Below, piece by piece: positions 9,778 to 20,881 of a DNA stretch of 53,093 nucleotides. The stretch lies in assembly GCF_901447495.1 (NCBI RefSeq), contig NZ_CABDWS010000010.1, positions 1 through 53,093 of the forward strand. The letters run 5' to 3'. Below the pieces are notes generated by a model, which saw only the letters and a program-made list of their open reading frames with translations, was not told the DNA's origin and did not search any database. A program made the translations under genes and the position numbers. Every line of letters starts with the position of its first letter. Positions within the stretch are counted from its first letter, which is position 1. The DNA is from Haloimpatiens lingqiaonensis. GTDB taxonomy: Bacteria; Bacillota; Clostridia; Clostridiales; Clostridiaceae.

Positions 9778-9801
9778 TTTCTATTCCTCCTATATTAACT
9801 T

Positions 9802-10032
9802 TTATTTTATTATATTTATTGCCATTGTAACAACGGCAAATAATACACTTGATATTACAGTAATTCTTGCTAAAACTTTTTCTGACGTTCTCACATTATG
9901 TCTTGCGTAAAAAGTATCCTGACTTGGTGCTGCAAAATTATTAAAACCATCTGCTTTACTTGGCTGCATTAGTATTGATACAATGATTGCAATTGAAAAA
10001 ATTATTTGCATAGCCACTAGTAATTTTTGCAT
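9802..10032 (-). CDS. secG: Preprotein translocase subunit SecG
   Basis: Small Sec translocon subunit, 76 aa, with two membrane helices: residues about 3-23 (LLVAMQIIFSIAIIVSILMQ) and about 55-74. Conserved spacer SKADGFNNF. The ATG at 10032 is chosen because GGGGAGGTGA lies 6 bp upstream; the open frame extends 17 codons further to 10083, but that part carries the ribosome binding site. It precedes hppA. Confidence 0.93.
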   Translation of the reverse strand: MQKLLVAMQIIFSIAIIVSILMQPSKADGFNNFAAPSQDTFYARHNVRTSEKVLARITVISSVLFAVVTMAINIIK

Positions 10033-10099
10033 AGTTTCACCTCCCCGTGTGATAAAACACATGACTATTTTAGCACACCCCACATAAAATTACAATAAC

Positions 10100-10131
10100 A
10101 ATAAAGGGGTACTTCATGTGACCCCTTTATT
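10100..10131 (-). terminator. Terminator-like hairpin between eno and secG
   Basis: AATAAAGGGGT and ACCCCTTTATT around a 10-base loop. T-rich flanks on both strands. It probably separates eno from secG-hppA. Confidence 0.65.
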
Positions 10132-10283
10132 CTATTCTGTATTTTACAATTATATCACAAAATACAATATTTATTCAATATTATAAACATTCTATATTAA
10201 GATATTTTATTATATTTATTATATTTCAAGATCTTTTATAGTTTTTATTATATTTCAAGATCTTTTATAGTTTTATTACGTTT

Positions 10284-10418
10284 ATAAACAGAACTCTTAG
10301 CTTCAGATGGAGTTTTTACTCCAACTGAAGCTAAGAGATCGTTATCCAGGGACGTAGCTGCCGTTATCTCCCACTTTGTTAGAAGTGGGAGTGTTACGCC
10401 AGGTAGTCATGGGATAAA
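10284..10418. repeat. 135-bp structured dispersed repeat, copy 2
   Basis: Same orientation and boundaries as copy 1 (ATAAACAG...GGATAAA). Its left hairpin is perfect in the outer stem (CTCTTAGCTTCAG/CTGAAGCTAAGAG), where the other copies carry mismatches. The right hairpin has CGCCAG instead of CGGCAG. Confidence 0.9.
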
Positions 10419-10430
10419 ATATTATGTTTA

Positions 10431-11732
<1,302 letters not shown>

Positions 11733-12123
11733 CTAATTATCCCTCCGATTTTTTTAATTAATAATTAATGCTGAATAATTAATATTGAATAAATCAACTT
11801 TCATATATAAATTTTAATTTCTAAATTGAATAAATAAATGCTTTTAATTTAAAATTTAGAATGAAAGTTAAAATACTAATACATTATTAATTACCGCAAT
11901 ATTAATTATTATTATTATATATAATTTTTTAAATTACATAATATTTACTTAGTTATTATTTACCTAGTTTTTATTTATTATTAATACTTAATTTATAGGA
12001 TTTCTTTCCAGAACCCACTAAATTAGCAGATTTTTTAGCTCGCTAAAAAAATCCCCCTTATCTAGCACCCTAGCACACTAGCCCACTAGCACACTAAATA
12101 CGGCCCACTAGCACACTAGCACA
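11733..12123. repeat. gpmI-eno spacer: AT-rich, ends in CTAG array
   Basis: AT-rich stretch with repeated TTAATTATT and a dispersed 25-mer-like string (CAACTTTCATATATAAATTT, near 11799). From 12058 to the gpmI stop there is a dense array of CTAGCACA/CTAGCCCA units with TACGGCCCA interruptions. No gene seen. Confidence 0.7.
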
Positions 12124-13656
12124 CTAAATAATCGCTTCCCCTGTCATTTCCTCAGGTTTTTGAATTCCCATTTCCTTAAGTATAGTTGGAGCTATGTCTG
12201 CTAATTTTCCACCATCTTTTAAAGTTTTGCCAGCGGAATTATTAGACACATATAAAAATGGTACAGGACCTGTGGTATGAGCTGTCATAGGCTTTCCTGT
12301 GGAATAATCTATCATTTGCTCTGAATTTCCATGGTCTGCAGTTATAAATACAGTTCCGTCTTTTTCTAAAACCTTGTTTACAACTTTGCCAATACATTCA
12401 TCCACTGTTTCTATAGCCTTTTTAGCAGCTTCAAATACACCTGTATGTCCAACCATATCTGGATTTGCATAATTTAATATAATAAGATCATATTTATCTT
12501 CATCTAATCTTTTTAATAATTCTTCTGTAACTTCATAAGCACTCATTTCTGGTTTCAAATCATAAGTTGCAACCTTTGGAGAAGGTATCAATGCTCTATC
12601 TTCACCTTCATTTGGTGCTTCCACTCCTCCATTAAAGAAGAAAGTTACATGGGCATATTTTTCTGTTTCAGCAATTCTTAGTTGCTTTTTACCCAAACTA
12701 CTTATATATTCTCCAAGAGTATTCTCTAAGGTTTGTGGTTTATAAGCTATTTTTACATTTTCTATAGTTTTATCATATTGTGTCATGCATACAAAATGCA
12801 AATCTAAATTTTCTCTTTTGAAACCTTCAAACACCTTGTCATTTAAGGCTCTAGTTAATTCTCTAGCTCTATCTGGTCTAAAGTTAAAGAATATAATTGA
12901 ATCTCCATTTTTAATAGTAGCTGTAGGCTTTCCATCTTCTAATACTATTGTAGGAAGAACAAATTCATCAGTTTTATTGTCATTATAGGATTTTTCTATA
13001 CCTTCTAATGCACTATTAACTTCTTCACCTTTACCTAAAACCAAAGCATTGTATGCAAGTTCTACTCTTTCCCATCTATTATCTCTATCCATAGCATAAT
13101 ATCTTCCAGCTATAGTAGCTAACTTTCCAATACCTATTTTACCACAGTATTCTTCTATATCTCTTATGTATTTTTTCGCTGAAGCTGGTGGTACATCACG
13201 GCCATCTAAAAATCCGTGAATATATACCTTCTTTAATCCTTTATTCTTGGCAAGATCCAATAATCCTTTTAAATGTTCTATATGTGAATGAACTCCTCCA
13301 TCAGATAATAACCCCATTAGGTGTAATGCGGAGTCCTTTTCTTTTGCATTATCTATTGCCCATAAAAAAGCTTCATTTTGCTCAAATTTTCCTTCTTGCT
13401 TTTCCTTTGTTATTCTAGTTAATTCTTGATAAACTATTCTACCTGCTCCTATATTTAAGTGTCCAACTTCTGAGTTACCCATTTGTCCTTCTGGAAGTCC
13501 AACGCTTAAACCACTGGCATTTAGCTGAGTGTGAGGATAGTTATTGTATAGCGTATCATAATTTGGCTTATGCGCAGCTTTTACTGCATTACCATCTTCT
13601 TTATCTGAAATTCCGTATCCATCTAATATCATCAGCATAACTGGCTTCTTTTCCAT
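12124..13656 (-). CDS. gpmI: 2,3-bisphosphoglycerate-independent phosphoglycerate mutase
   Basis: Mn-dependent interconversion of 3- and 2-phosphoglycerate, 510 aa, alkaline phosphatase superfamily. Metal-site and catalytic motifs: MLMILDGYG (Asp), GQMGNSEVGHLNIGAGR with the phosphorylated Ser, HGFLDGRDVPP, NYANPDMVGHTG and TADHGNSEQM. AAAGGGGTG precedes the ATG. It lies 242 bp downstream of tpiA, that gap being filled by a composite repeat. The TAG stop sits at the edge of a CTAG array. Confidence 0.98.
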   Translation of the reverse strand: MEKKPVMLMILDGYGISDKEDGNAVKAAHKPNYDTLYNNYPHTQLNASGLSVGLPEGQMGNSEVGHLNIGAGRIVYQELTRITKEKQEGKFEQNEAFLWAIDNAKEKDSALHLMGLLSDGGVHSHIEHLKGLLDLAKNKGLKKVYIHGFLDGRDVPPASAKKYIRDIEEYCGKIGIGKLATIAGRYYAMDRDNRWERVELAYNALVLGKGEEVNSALEGIEKSYNDNKTDEFVLPTIVLEDGKPTATIKNGDSIIFFNFRPDRARELTRALNDKVFEGFKRENLDLHFVCMTQYDKTIENVKIAYKPQTLENTLGEYISSLGKKQLRIAETEKYAHVTFFFNGGVEAPNEGEDRALIPSPKVATYDLKPEMSAYEVTEELLKRLDEDKYDLIILNYANPDMVGHTGVFEAAKKAIETVDECIGKVVNKVLEKDGTVFITADHGNSEQMIDYSTGKPMTAHTTGPVPFLYVSNNSAGKTLKDGGKLADIAPTILKEMGIQKPEEMTGEAII

Positions 13657-13898
13657 TTGAACACCCCTTTCGTTAGAGGGCTAGGGGGCTAGAGGGCTAG
13701 GTTTTCATCCTAGCTTTTGCTCTAATCTCCGTGTCCCATTAATCCCCGATTCTTTGTTGGCTAGTTGGCGGAAAAGCTCCGCTTTTCCCGCCAACTAAAC
13801 TATAAATCAAGATTTTCCATAGCGCAGCGGAGGAAAACCCTCCTTCTCTAGCACTCTAGCACACTAGCACTCTAGCACACTAATCTCCGGCCCACTAA
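13657..13898. repeat. Composite CTAG-framed repeat between tpiA and gpmI
   Basis: One end (13672-13702) is an array of GAGGGCTAG. The centre has one TTGGCTAG unit (13757), the hairpin GGCGGAAAAGC/GCTTTTCCCGCC and the motif GATTTTCC...GGAGGAAAACCCTCC. The other end is an array of CTAGCACA/CTAGCACT that touches the tpiA stop. The end arrays are inverted with respect to each other. It is homologous to 14646-14964. Confidence 0.85.
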
Positions 13899-14645
13899 TT
13901 AAAAGTTTACTATTTTAGAGAAATCATCAGCTTTTAGACTTGCTCCTCCAACTAAGGCGCCATCTATGTGTGACATACTCATTTGTTCCTTTATTGTAGC
14001 TGGTTTAACAGATCCACCATATTGTATTCTAACTTTTTCTGCTATTTCACTATTATATATCTTTTCTACAGTTTTTCTAATGAATCCTATAGTTTCATTA
14101 GCTTGCTCAGATGTAGCAGTTTTTCCTGTACCTATAGCCCAAATTGGCTCGTAAGCTATTACTAAATTGGCAACCTGCTCAGCAGTTAATCCTGCAAGGT
14201 CTAATTTAACTTGTGTTGCTAAAACTTCCTCAGTTATATTTCCTTCTCTTTCTTGAAGGCTTTCACCTATACATAATATTGGTGCTATATTATGTTCAAA
14301 AGCTTTCTTTAACTTTTTATTTACAGTTTCATCTGTTTCATTAAAATATTGTCTTCTTTCACTATGTCCAATTATTACATAGTGAACACCCATTTCTTTA
14401 AGCATAGCTGGAGCCACTTCTCCTGTGAAAGCTCCACTTTCTTCAAAATGCATGTTTTGAGCTCCAACTTTTATATTGCTTCCCTCTGCAGCTTTTAAAA
14501 CTGCATCTAAGCATACAAATGTTGGACAAACAACTACATCACATTTTGCATCTTTTACTAATGGTTTTAATTCATCTATAAATGCAACAGCCTCTTTAAC
14601 TGTTTTATTCATCTTCCAATTTCCCGCAATAATTGCCTTTCTCAT
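13899..14645 (-). CDS. tpiA: Triosephosphate isomerase
   Basis: TIM-barrel enzyme interconverting dihydroxyacetone phosphate and glyceraldehyde-3-phosphate, 248 aa, cytoplasmic. Motifs: AGNWKMN with the substrate Lys, [10 protein letters not shown] with catalytic His, [14 protein letters not shown] with catalytic Glu, and IQYGGSV plus GALVGGASL for phosphate binding. The ATG at 14645 is used: GGGAGG lies 9 bp upstream, whereas an in-frame TTG at 14654 would abut that site. Both flanking gaps are filled with paralogous composite repeats. Confidence 0.98.
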   Translation of the reverse strand: MRKAIIAGNWKMNKTVKEAVAFIDELKPLVKDAKCDVVVCPTFVCLDAVLKAAEGSNIKVGAQNMHFEESGAFTGEVAPAMLKEMGVHYVIIGHSERRQYFNETDETVNKKLKKAFEHNIAPILCIGESLQEREGNITEEVLATQVKLDLAGLTAEQVANLVIAYEPIWAIGTGKTATSEQANETIGFIRKTVEKIYNSEIAEKVRIQYGGSVKPATIKEQMSMSHIDGALVGGASLKADDFSKIVNF

Positions 14646-14964
14646 ATTAAACAACCTCCCTTATTTTAGGGGGCTAGTGGACTGGAGGGCTAGAGGGCTA
14701 GAGGGCTAGTTTTTTCACCCCAGATTTTTGCTCTAGTCTCCCTCTCCATTTCTACCCCAGTTTTTTTGTTGGCTAGTTGGCTAGTTGGCTAGTTGGCTAG
14801 TTGGCTAGTTGGCTAGTTGGCTAGTTGGCGGAAAAGCTCCGCTTTTCCCACCAACTAAACTATAAATGAAGATTTTCCGTAGCATCGCGGAGGAAAATCC
14901 TCCTTCTCTAGCCCTCTAGCACACTGACTACGCCCCTCTAGCACACTAATTTCTTTCCTTTAGA
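14646..14964. repeat. Composite CTAG-framed repeat between pgk and tpiA, with 7x 8-bp VNTR
   Basis: Homologous to 13657-13898 but longer. GAGGGCTAG array (about 14669-14709), seven perfect TTGGCTAG units (14769-14824), the GGCGGAAAAGC hairpin (14825-14853), GATTTTCC...GGAGGAAAATCCTCC (14870-14902) and a CTAGCCCT/CTAGCACA tail that reaches to 18 bp from the pgk stop. Confidence 0.9.
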
Positions 14965-16161
14965 CTATTTATCATTAAGTGCTGCTATTCCTGGTAATTC
15001 TTTTCCTTCTAAGAATTCAAGTGATGCTCCACCACCAGTTGAAATGTGAGTCATCTTTTCACCGTATCCTAATCCATTAACAGCTGCTGCACTATCTCCG
15101 CCGCCTATTATAGTAGTAGCACTGCTATCTGCCATAGCTTTTGCTACTGCAAGTGTTCCTTTTGCAAAGTTAGGGAATTCAAAAACTCCCATTGGTCCGT
15201 TCCAAACTACTGTTTTTGCTTCTTTTATTGCTTCAGCAAATAATTCAGCTGATTTTGGTCCAATGTCTAATCCTAAGCAATCTGCTGGCACATCTCTTCC
15301 TTCTGAAACTATTGGCTCAGCCTTTTCAGCGAATTCTTTTGCACAAACTCCATCCACTGGAAGCAATAATTTTATTCCTTTGCTTTCTGCTTTTTCTATC
15401 ATATTTTTTGCATATTCTATCTTATCTTCTTCTAGAAGTGACTTTCCTATTTCATGACCTAGAGCCTTTAAGAATGTGTAAGCCATTCCTCCACCTATTA
15501 TTAAAGTATCAACTTTATCTAATAAGTTATCTATAACTCCTAATTTATCAGAAACCTTTGATCCTCCTAAAATTGCTACAAATGGTCTTTCAGGATTTTC
15601 TACTGCATTTCCTAAGAATTTTAATTCCTTTTGTATTAAGTATCCGCAAACAGCTGTATCTAAGAATTCAGTAACCCCTACTGTAGAACAGTGAGCTCTA
15701 TGAGCAGTTCCGAAAGCATCATTTACAAATACATCTGCTAATGAAGCTAATTCTTTTGAAAAAGTTTCTACATTTTTAGTTTCTTCTTTTCTGTATCTTG
15801 TATTTTCTAATAATACTACATCGCCATCTTGCATTGCTGCTACAGCTTTTTTAGCATTTTCTCCAACTACATTTTCGTCTCTAGCAAAAACTACTTTTTT
15901 TCCTAACATTTCTGAAAGTCTTTTAGCCACTGGAGCTAATGAAAGTTCTGGTTTTGGCTCTCCCTTTGGTTTTCCAAGGTGTGAGCAAAGTATTACCTTG
16001 GCACCCTTTTCTATTAAATATTTTATAGTAGGCATAGCTCCAACTAGTCTATTTTCGTCAGTAATAACGCCTTCCTTTAATGGAACGTTAAAATCACATC
16101 TTACTAATACCTTTTTACCCTTTACTACTATATCCTCTATTGTTTTTTTATTAAATTGCAT
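14965..16161 (-). CDS. pgk: Phosphoglycerate kinase
   Basis: ATP-generating step of glycolysis, 398 aa, two Rossmann-like lobes. Motifs: [43 protein letters not shown] in the N-lobe; [27 protein letters not shown] and [10 protein letters not shown] in the nucleotide lobe. The ATG at 16161 has GAAAGGAGAG upstream; the in-frame GTG at 16179 lies within that ribosome binding region and is rejected. Second structural gene after gap. Confidence 0.98.
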   Translation of the reverse strand: MQFNKKTIEDIVVKGKKVLVRCDFNVPLKEGVITDENRLVGAMPTIKYLIEKGAKVILCSHLGKPKGEPKPELSLAPVAKRLSEMLGKKVVFARDENVVGENAKKAVAAMQDGDVVLLENTRYRKEETKNVETFSKELASLADVFVNDAFGTAHRAHCSTVGVTEFLDTAVCGYLIQKELKFLGNAVENPERPFVAILGGSKVSDKLGVIDNLLDKVDTLIIGGGMAYTFLKALGHEIGKSLLEEDKIEYAKNMIEKAESKGIKLLLPVDGVCAKEFAEKAEPIVSEGRDVPADCLGLDIGPKSAELFAEAIKEAKTVVWNGPMGVFEFPNFAKGTLAVAKAMADSSATTIIGGGDSAAAVNGLGYGEKMTHISTGGGASLEFLEGKELPGIAALNDK

Positions 16162-16568
16162 ATTTTTCTCTCCTTTCACATGGATGAATTAAAAAATACT
16201 TATTCTTAGTTTAATTGTAAATCACTAATTTCATATTAATATAAAATTACTGACCTAATATAAAATTACTGATTTGCAATTAATATCCCCATACCATTTT
16301 ACCACTTTTATATAAATGTGTTAATATAAATAAGCATTTTATTTTTAAAAAGTATATATTATTTTAGTTTTTTTACTAATAATACACCTTTTTACCTTAT
16401 TATGTTACACTATTCCTTTGAAAGCTCCTTTTTTAAATTTAAAGTTTAGAATGTATAATTTATTATACATTTACTTTTTTTTAAAGTTAAGAGTGAAAAG
16501 TTATACAAGCTTTGCACATAAAACCTTTCACTCTTAATTCTTAATTCTTAATTATTAATTCTTAATTC
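16162..16568. other. gap-pgk spacer
   Basis: Over 400 bp of AT-rich sequence. It includes a direct repeat of AATATAAAATTACTGA (near 16240-16273), an imperfect hairpin around ATGTATAATTTATTATACAT (16450-16469) and a run of TTAATTC heptamers just downstream of the gap stop. No gene; a secondary promoter for pgk cannot be excluded. Confidence 0.6.
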
Positions 16569-17582
<1,014 letters not shown>

Positions 17583-17653
17583 TTACCTCCTGTTTTTTAT
17601 CTCTCTCTTTTATTTTTTTGTTTTTCTTTATATAAAATGCATTGTAAACTAAA

Positions 17654-18694
17654 TTATTTTAAATTATTTTCTTGTAGTATATTCATAATTTCCCTAGCTG
17701 CGCCTTCATCAGTTATAAGAACTTTAGCATTTAAGTTTAGTTCTGCTGATAATATTGCCTGTGCTTTACTTTTGCCGCCGGCAATGGCTATACTTAGGTC
17801 TATATTTTCCAATTGTTCTCTTCTTATGCCTATGGTAGGAGTAAAGTGGACTATATCACCATTACTATTAAAATAATATCCAAAAGCTTCTGCCACGGCT
17901 CCTTTTGTCTTTAGTTCATTTATTTCTTTTTCTGTAACGCCTCTCTTGATGGCCATCTCTTCAGCTTTACCAATGCCAAAAACCAATATATTAGTTTTGT
18001 GAATTTTATCAACTATTTCTTTTATATTTTTTTCATTTAACATAGCTTCTAAAGCATGGTCGCTTAAATTGTCTGGCACATGCAGAAGTTTGTAATTTCC
18101 TGATATTTTTTCTGCAAATTTTGCTGCCAGGGTATTGGATTGAGTTTCTAAATTCTTGCCAATGCCTCCTCTAGCAGGTAAAACTGTTATGTTTTTAAAT
18201 TTATTTATCTTTGGTATATTGTCTATTACAGCTTTAACAGTGCTTCCACCAGTTAAGGATATAATATAATCTTCTTTTAAGTTTTCCTTTATGTATTTAG
18301 CAGCGGTTTTTCCTAGTTCATTTATTATCAATGCTTCCTCGTCTAAATCTCCTGGTACTATTAAAATATCTTGAAGCTTTAAACTTTTTCTTAAATACTC
18401 TTCTACATCATCTAACCCCTTTATGCTATACATAAAATCCTTTAGTTTTTCCAATACTTCATTACCCTCTTCAGTTACAGTCATTCCTGGTGTGTTTATA
18501 TCTATTAAGTTTTGACTTTTTAAGAAATTAACTTCTGCTCGTACAATTCTTTCTCCAATGCCTAGGTTATTTGCTAATATTCTTCTACCTATAGGCTGGT
18601 TATATTGTATATTTCTTAATATATTGTATCTTTTCTCTATAACCTCCACCAACTCCGGAACGATTTTTTGTTCTAATTTAACTAATTCATGCAA
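17654..18694 (-). CDS. cggR: Central glycolytic genes regulator (SorC/DeoR family)
   Basis: Repressor of the gapA operon that responds to fructose-1,6-bisphosphate in Bacillus. N-terminal HTH around PIGRRILANNLGIGERIVRA, then the sugar-binding domain with SLTGGSTVKAV, LPARGGIG, NILVFGIGKAE and TDEGAA. The open frame extends to ATG codons at 18727 and 18715, but neither has a ribosome binding site and the first lies in the operator. A TTG at 18694 has AAAGAGGTG 5 bp upstream and aligns with the start of Bacillus CggR (LHELVKLEQKIVPEL against MNQLIQAQKKLLPDL), giving 346 aa. It heads the glycolytic operon. Confidence 0.93.
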   Translation of the reverse strand: MHELVKLEQKIVPELVEVIEKRYNILRNIQYNQPIGRRILANNLGIGERIVRAEVNFLKSQNLIDINTPGMTVTEEGNEVLEKLKDFMYSIKGLDDVEEYLRKSLKLQDILIVPGDLDEEALIINELGKTAAKYIKENLKEDYIISLTGGSTVKAVIDNIPKINKFKNITVLPARGGIGKNLETQSNTLAAKFAEKISGNYKLLHVPDNLSDHALEAMLNEKNIKEIVDKIHKTNILVFGIGKAEEMAIKRGVTEKEINELKTKGAVAEAFGYYFNSNGDIVHFTPTIGIRREQLENIDLSIAIAGGKSKAQAILSAELNLNAKVLITDEGAAREIMNILQENNLK

Positions 18695-18715
18695 ACTGAA
18701 CACCTCTTTGGTCAT

Positions 18716-18746
18716 TTTATGTCCCATACATTAAATTTATGTCCCA
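18716..18746 (-). promoter_or_regulatory. CggR-type operator: two direct repeats 20 bp apart
   Basis: TTTATGTCCCA occurs at 18716-18726 and 18736-18746 (TGGGACATAAA on the minus strand), exactly two helical turns apart and between the cggR -10 box and its start. GGGAC-bearing tandem sites are the known pattern of CggR operators in Bacillus. Confidence 0.75.
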
Positions 18747-18751
18747 ATACT

Positions 18752-18780
18752 ATTATAAAATATAAGAAGACATTTTTAAA
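18752..18780 (-). promoter_or_regulatory. Probable cggR-gap operon promoter
   Basis: TATAAT (18752-18757, minus strand) with a weak TTTAAA at -35 after 17 bp. It lies just upstream of the operator repeats, so bound CggR would cover the start site and early transcribed region. Confidence 0.5.
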
Positions 18781-18814
18781 CATTTTTCTTAAAAAAGATG
18801 TGAACAAACTGTTA

Positions 18815-18850
18815 ACATTTTAGAATATAGGAAAATTCCTATATTCTAAA
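18815..18850 (-). terminator. Palindrome overlapping rpoN stop
   Basis: TTTTAGAATATAGGAA is followed by its complement, a nearly perfect inverted repeat spanning the rpoN stop codon. Only a weak U tract follows on the minus strand. Confidence 0.55.
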
Positions 18851-20222
18851 ACCTTTTTCTCTTACTAGAAGACTTTATTCCTAATTCTTCTCTATATTTT
18901 GCCACAGTTCTTCTTGAAATATTCATGCCTTCTTCTATTAACATGTCGCATATTTTCTGGTCTGATAATGGTTTTTTCTTATCCTCTTTATTTACATATT
19001 CCTCTATTCTGTTTTTTATTTTTACTACGGACACATCTTCTCCTGAATCTACAGAGGAAATTGCCGTTGTGAATAAATCCTTTATTTTTATAGTACCTAT
19101 ATTGGTATATATATATTTATCTTTTATGGCTCTGCTAACAGTAGATTCATGTACTTGTATTTCATTGGCTACTTCCTTTAGTGTCATGGGTTTCAAATGC
19201 TCTTTTCCATATTCAAAAAAGTCTCTTTGACGCTTAAGTATCTCCTCCAAAACTTTATATATAGTACTTTTCCTTTGTTCTATGCTCTTCATTAAAAACA
19301 TAGCACTATTTATTTTATCCTTTACGTATTCTACTGTACCATCCTTTTTTTCACCATTTAAAATTATACTTTTATATACAGGGTTTATATTTAATTTAGG
19401 AAGAACACTATCATTCATTATAATATGGTACTCATCATTTATCTTCCTTATATATGCATCTGGTATAATATATTTTACACTTTCCCCAGTATAAAAACCT
19501 CTAGAAGGTTTAGGCTCCAATGTTTTTATTAAATCCGTATATTTTTGAGCTTCCTGCACTGAAATCGAAAGTTTTTTAGCTATATCAGCTATTTTATTTT
19601 CAGCTAATAACTCTAGATAATTATCAATAAGTGCTAATAGTTTCTCATTTTCTATATTTTTATTTTTTAATTGTATCTTAAGACATTCTTTTAAATCCCT
19701 GCATCCAATTCCATATGGCTCTAAACCTTGCACTATACCAAGTGCATATTCTAAGTTCTCTTTATTTGCATGAATTTCCTTGGCCATGTTTTCTATAGTA
19801 TTGTCCAAATACCCTCTAGCATCTAAATTTCCCACTATATATCTACAGATCTCTTTTGTATATTCATCTTCATGCAATTCTAATATCTGCTCTTCTAAAA
19901 AATCCTTTAAAGATTTTTCATTAGTTATAAAATTAAAGGGCGATACTTCTTCATCATCAGTATTTACATAATTTTTACTGCTATAATTGTCAAATTCTAA
20001 ATATTCTATAAATTTCTTGTAGTCTATTTTATCCTTATTATTTTCTATATGGTTTTCTTCACTATAATTAGCATCTAATACGGGGTTTTCTTGCATTTCT
20101 TTTTCTATATACTGTTGAAGTTCAAAGCCCGACATTTGAAGCATTTTTATAGACAATTGCATCTGCTGTGTCATTACTAATTTTTGTTCTTGAGTGAGTT
20201 TTAAATTAAAATCTAATTTCAT
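18846..20222 (-). CDS. rpoN: RNA polymerase sigma-54 factor
   Basis: Sigma factor for -24/-12 promoters needing an AAA+ activator. 458 aa. Region I is Gln/Leu-rich (LTQEQKLVMTQQMQLSIKML), region II is acidic, the core-binding domain includes EPYGIGCRDLKECL, the HTH is VANEIQVHESTVSRAIKDKY, and the RpoN box is ISRRTVAKYREEL near the C-terminus. GGTGAAAG precedes the ATG. It lies upstream of cggR in the same direction, as in several clostridia. Its stop codon overlaps the terminator palindrome at 18815-18850. Confidence 0.97.
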   Translation of the reverse strand: MKLDFNLKLTQEQKLVMTQQMQLSIKMLQMSGFELQQYIEKEMQENPVLDANYSEENHIENNKDKIDYKKFIEYLEFDNYSSKNYVNTDDEEVSPFNFITNEKSLKDFLEEQILELHEDEYTKEICRYIVGNLDARGYLDNTIENMAKEIHANKENLEYALGIVQGLEPYGIGCRDLKECLKIQLKNKNIENEKLLALIDNYLELLAENKIADIAKKLSISVQEAQKYTDLIKTLEPKPSRGFYTGESVKYIIPDAYIRKINDEYHIIMNDSVLPKLNINPVYKSIILNGEKKDGTVEYVKDKINSAMFLMKSIEQRKSTIYKVLEEILKRQRDFFEYGKEHLKPMTLKEVANEIQVHESTVSRAIKDKYIYTNIGTIKIKDLFTTAISSVDSGEDVSVVKIKNRIEEYVNKEDKKKPLSDQKICDMLIEEGMNISRRTVAKYREELGIKSSSKRKRF

Positions 20223-20881
20223 TCTTTCACCACACAGTCCCTTTTTAGTTTGTAGTACCTATTCTCTAATCACTACTCCTCAGTCTCCATTATATAATCC
20301 CTAGTCCCTAGTGTCCATTCCTCTGAAGCTGAAGCTTTAATATGCACTTTTAGAATTTTATATATTCTTTTTTCATTTATACTGCTACAATTTATTATAT
20401 CATTATACGTTAATTAAATTCCACTTATATATCTATTAATAATTCAACTTTCACAGGTAAGTAATAGGTAATAGCTAAAAAGTAAGAAGTAAGAGTTAAG
20501 AGTTAAGGATAAAACTCAAAGAGTTTTTTATAATTAATTTGTAAGTAACAAGTAATAAGTAAGAGTTATGGTGAAAATTCAGCTTACTGAATTTTTTTCA
20601 ATAACTTTTATTTTTCACTTCTTACTTTTTTTACTTCTTACTTCTTACTTTTTATCTAATCTCTACTACCTAGTACCTAGCACCTAGCACCTAATCTCTA
20701 CTACCTAATCTCCACTATAAAAACTATCAATTTTAAAATTAAAAGTTGCTTACTAAATAAAAAAGCCCTAGCTTATATTATAGTTTAACGCTAGGGTTTT
20801 AATACTAATTCATATTTTATTCAAAATGATAAAATATCATAGTACTTTGATGATATTTTACCATAATACTTTATTATGGCA
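20223..20881. repeat. rpoN upstream region with dispersed repeat modules
   Basis: Contains CCTAGTACCTAGCACC-type units, AAGTAAGAAGTAAG strings and a module at 20476-20600 with the hairpins AAAACTC/GAGTTTT and AATTCAG/CTGAATT. That module recurs at 51925-52036. The terminator of the transporter operon lies at 20752-20800. No gene. Confidence 0.75.
20752..20800 (-). terminator. Rho-independent terminator of the nucleoside transporter operon
   Basis: AAAACCCTAGC and GCTAGGGCTTTT enclose an AT-rich loop, followed on the minus strand by TTTTTTATTT, about 80 bp past the last permease gene. Confidence 0.8.

Larger units (their letters stand above)
10033..10430. other. eno-secG intergenic region
   Basis: Holds a bidirectional hairpin (10100-10131), a 29-bp tandem direct repeat (10216-10273, two units containing TTTCAAGATCTTTTATAG) and copy 2 of the 135-bp structured repeat, which ends 13 bp from the eno stop. 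No gene. Confidence 0.75.

Noticed and set aside
14769-14824. CRISPR-like or telomere-like array
   Set aside because: Simple 8-bp slippage repeat with no spacers.
15192-15536. Plus-strand ORFs opposite pgk, hppA, grdD and similar genes
   Set aside because: They are antisense shadows of conserved genes with low-complexity Leu/Ser-rich translations and no ribosome binding sites.
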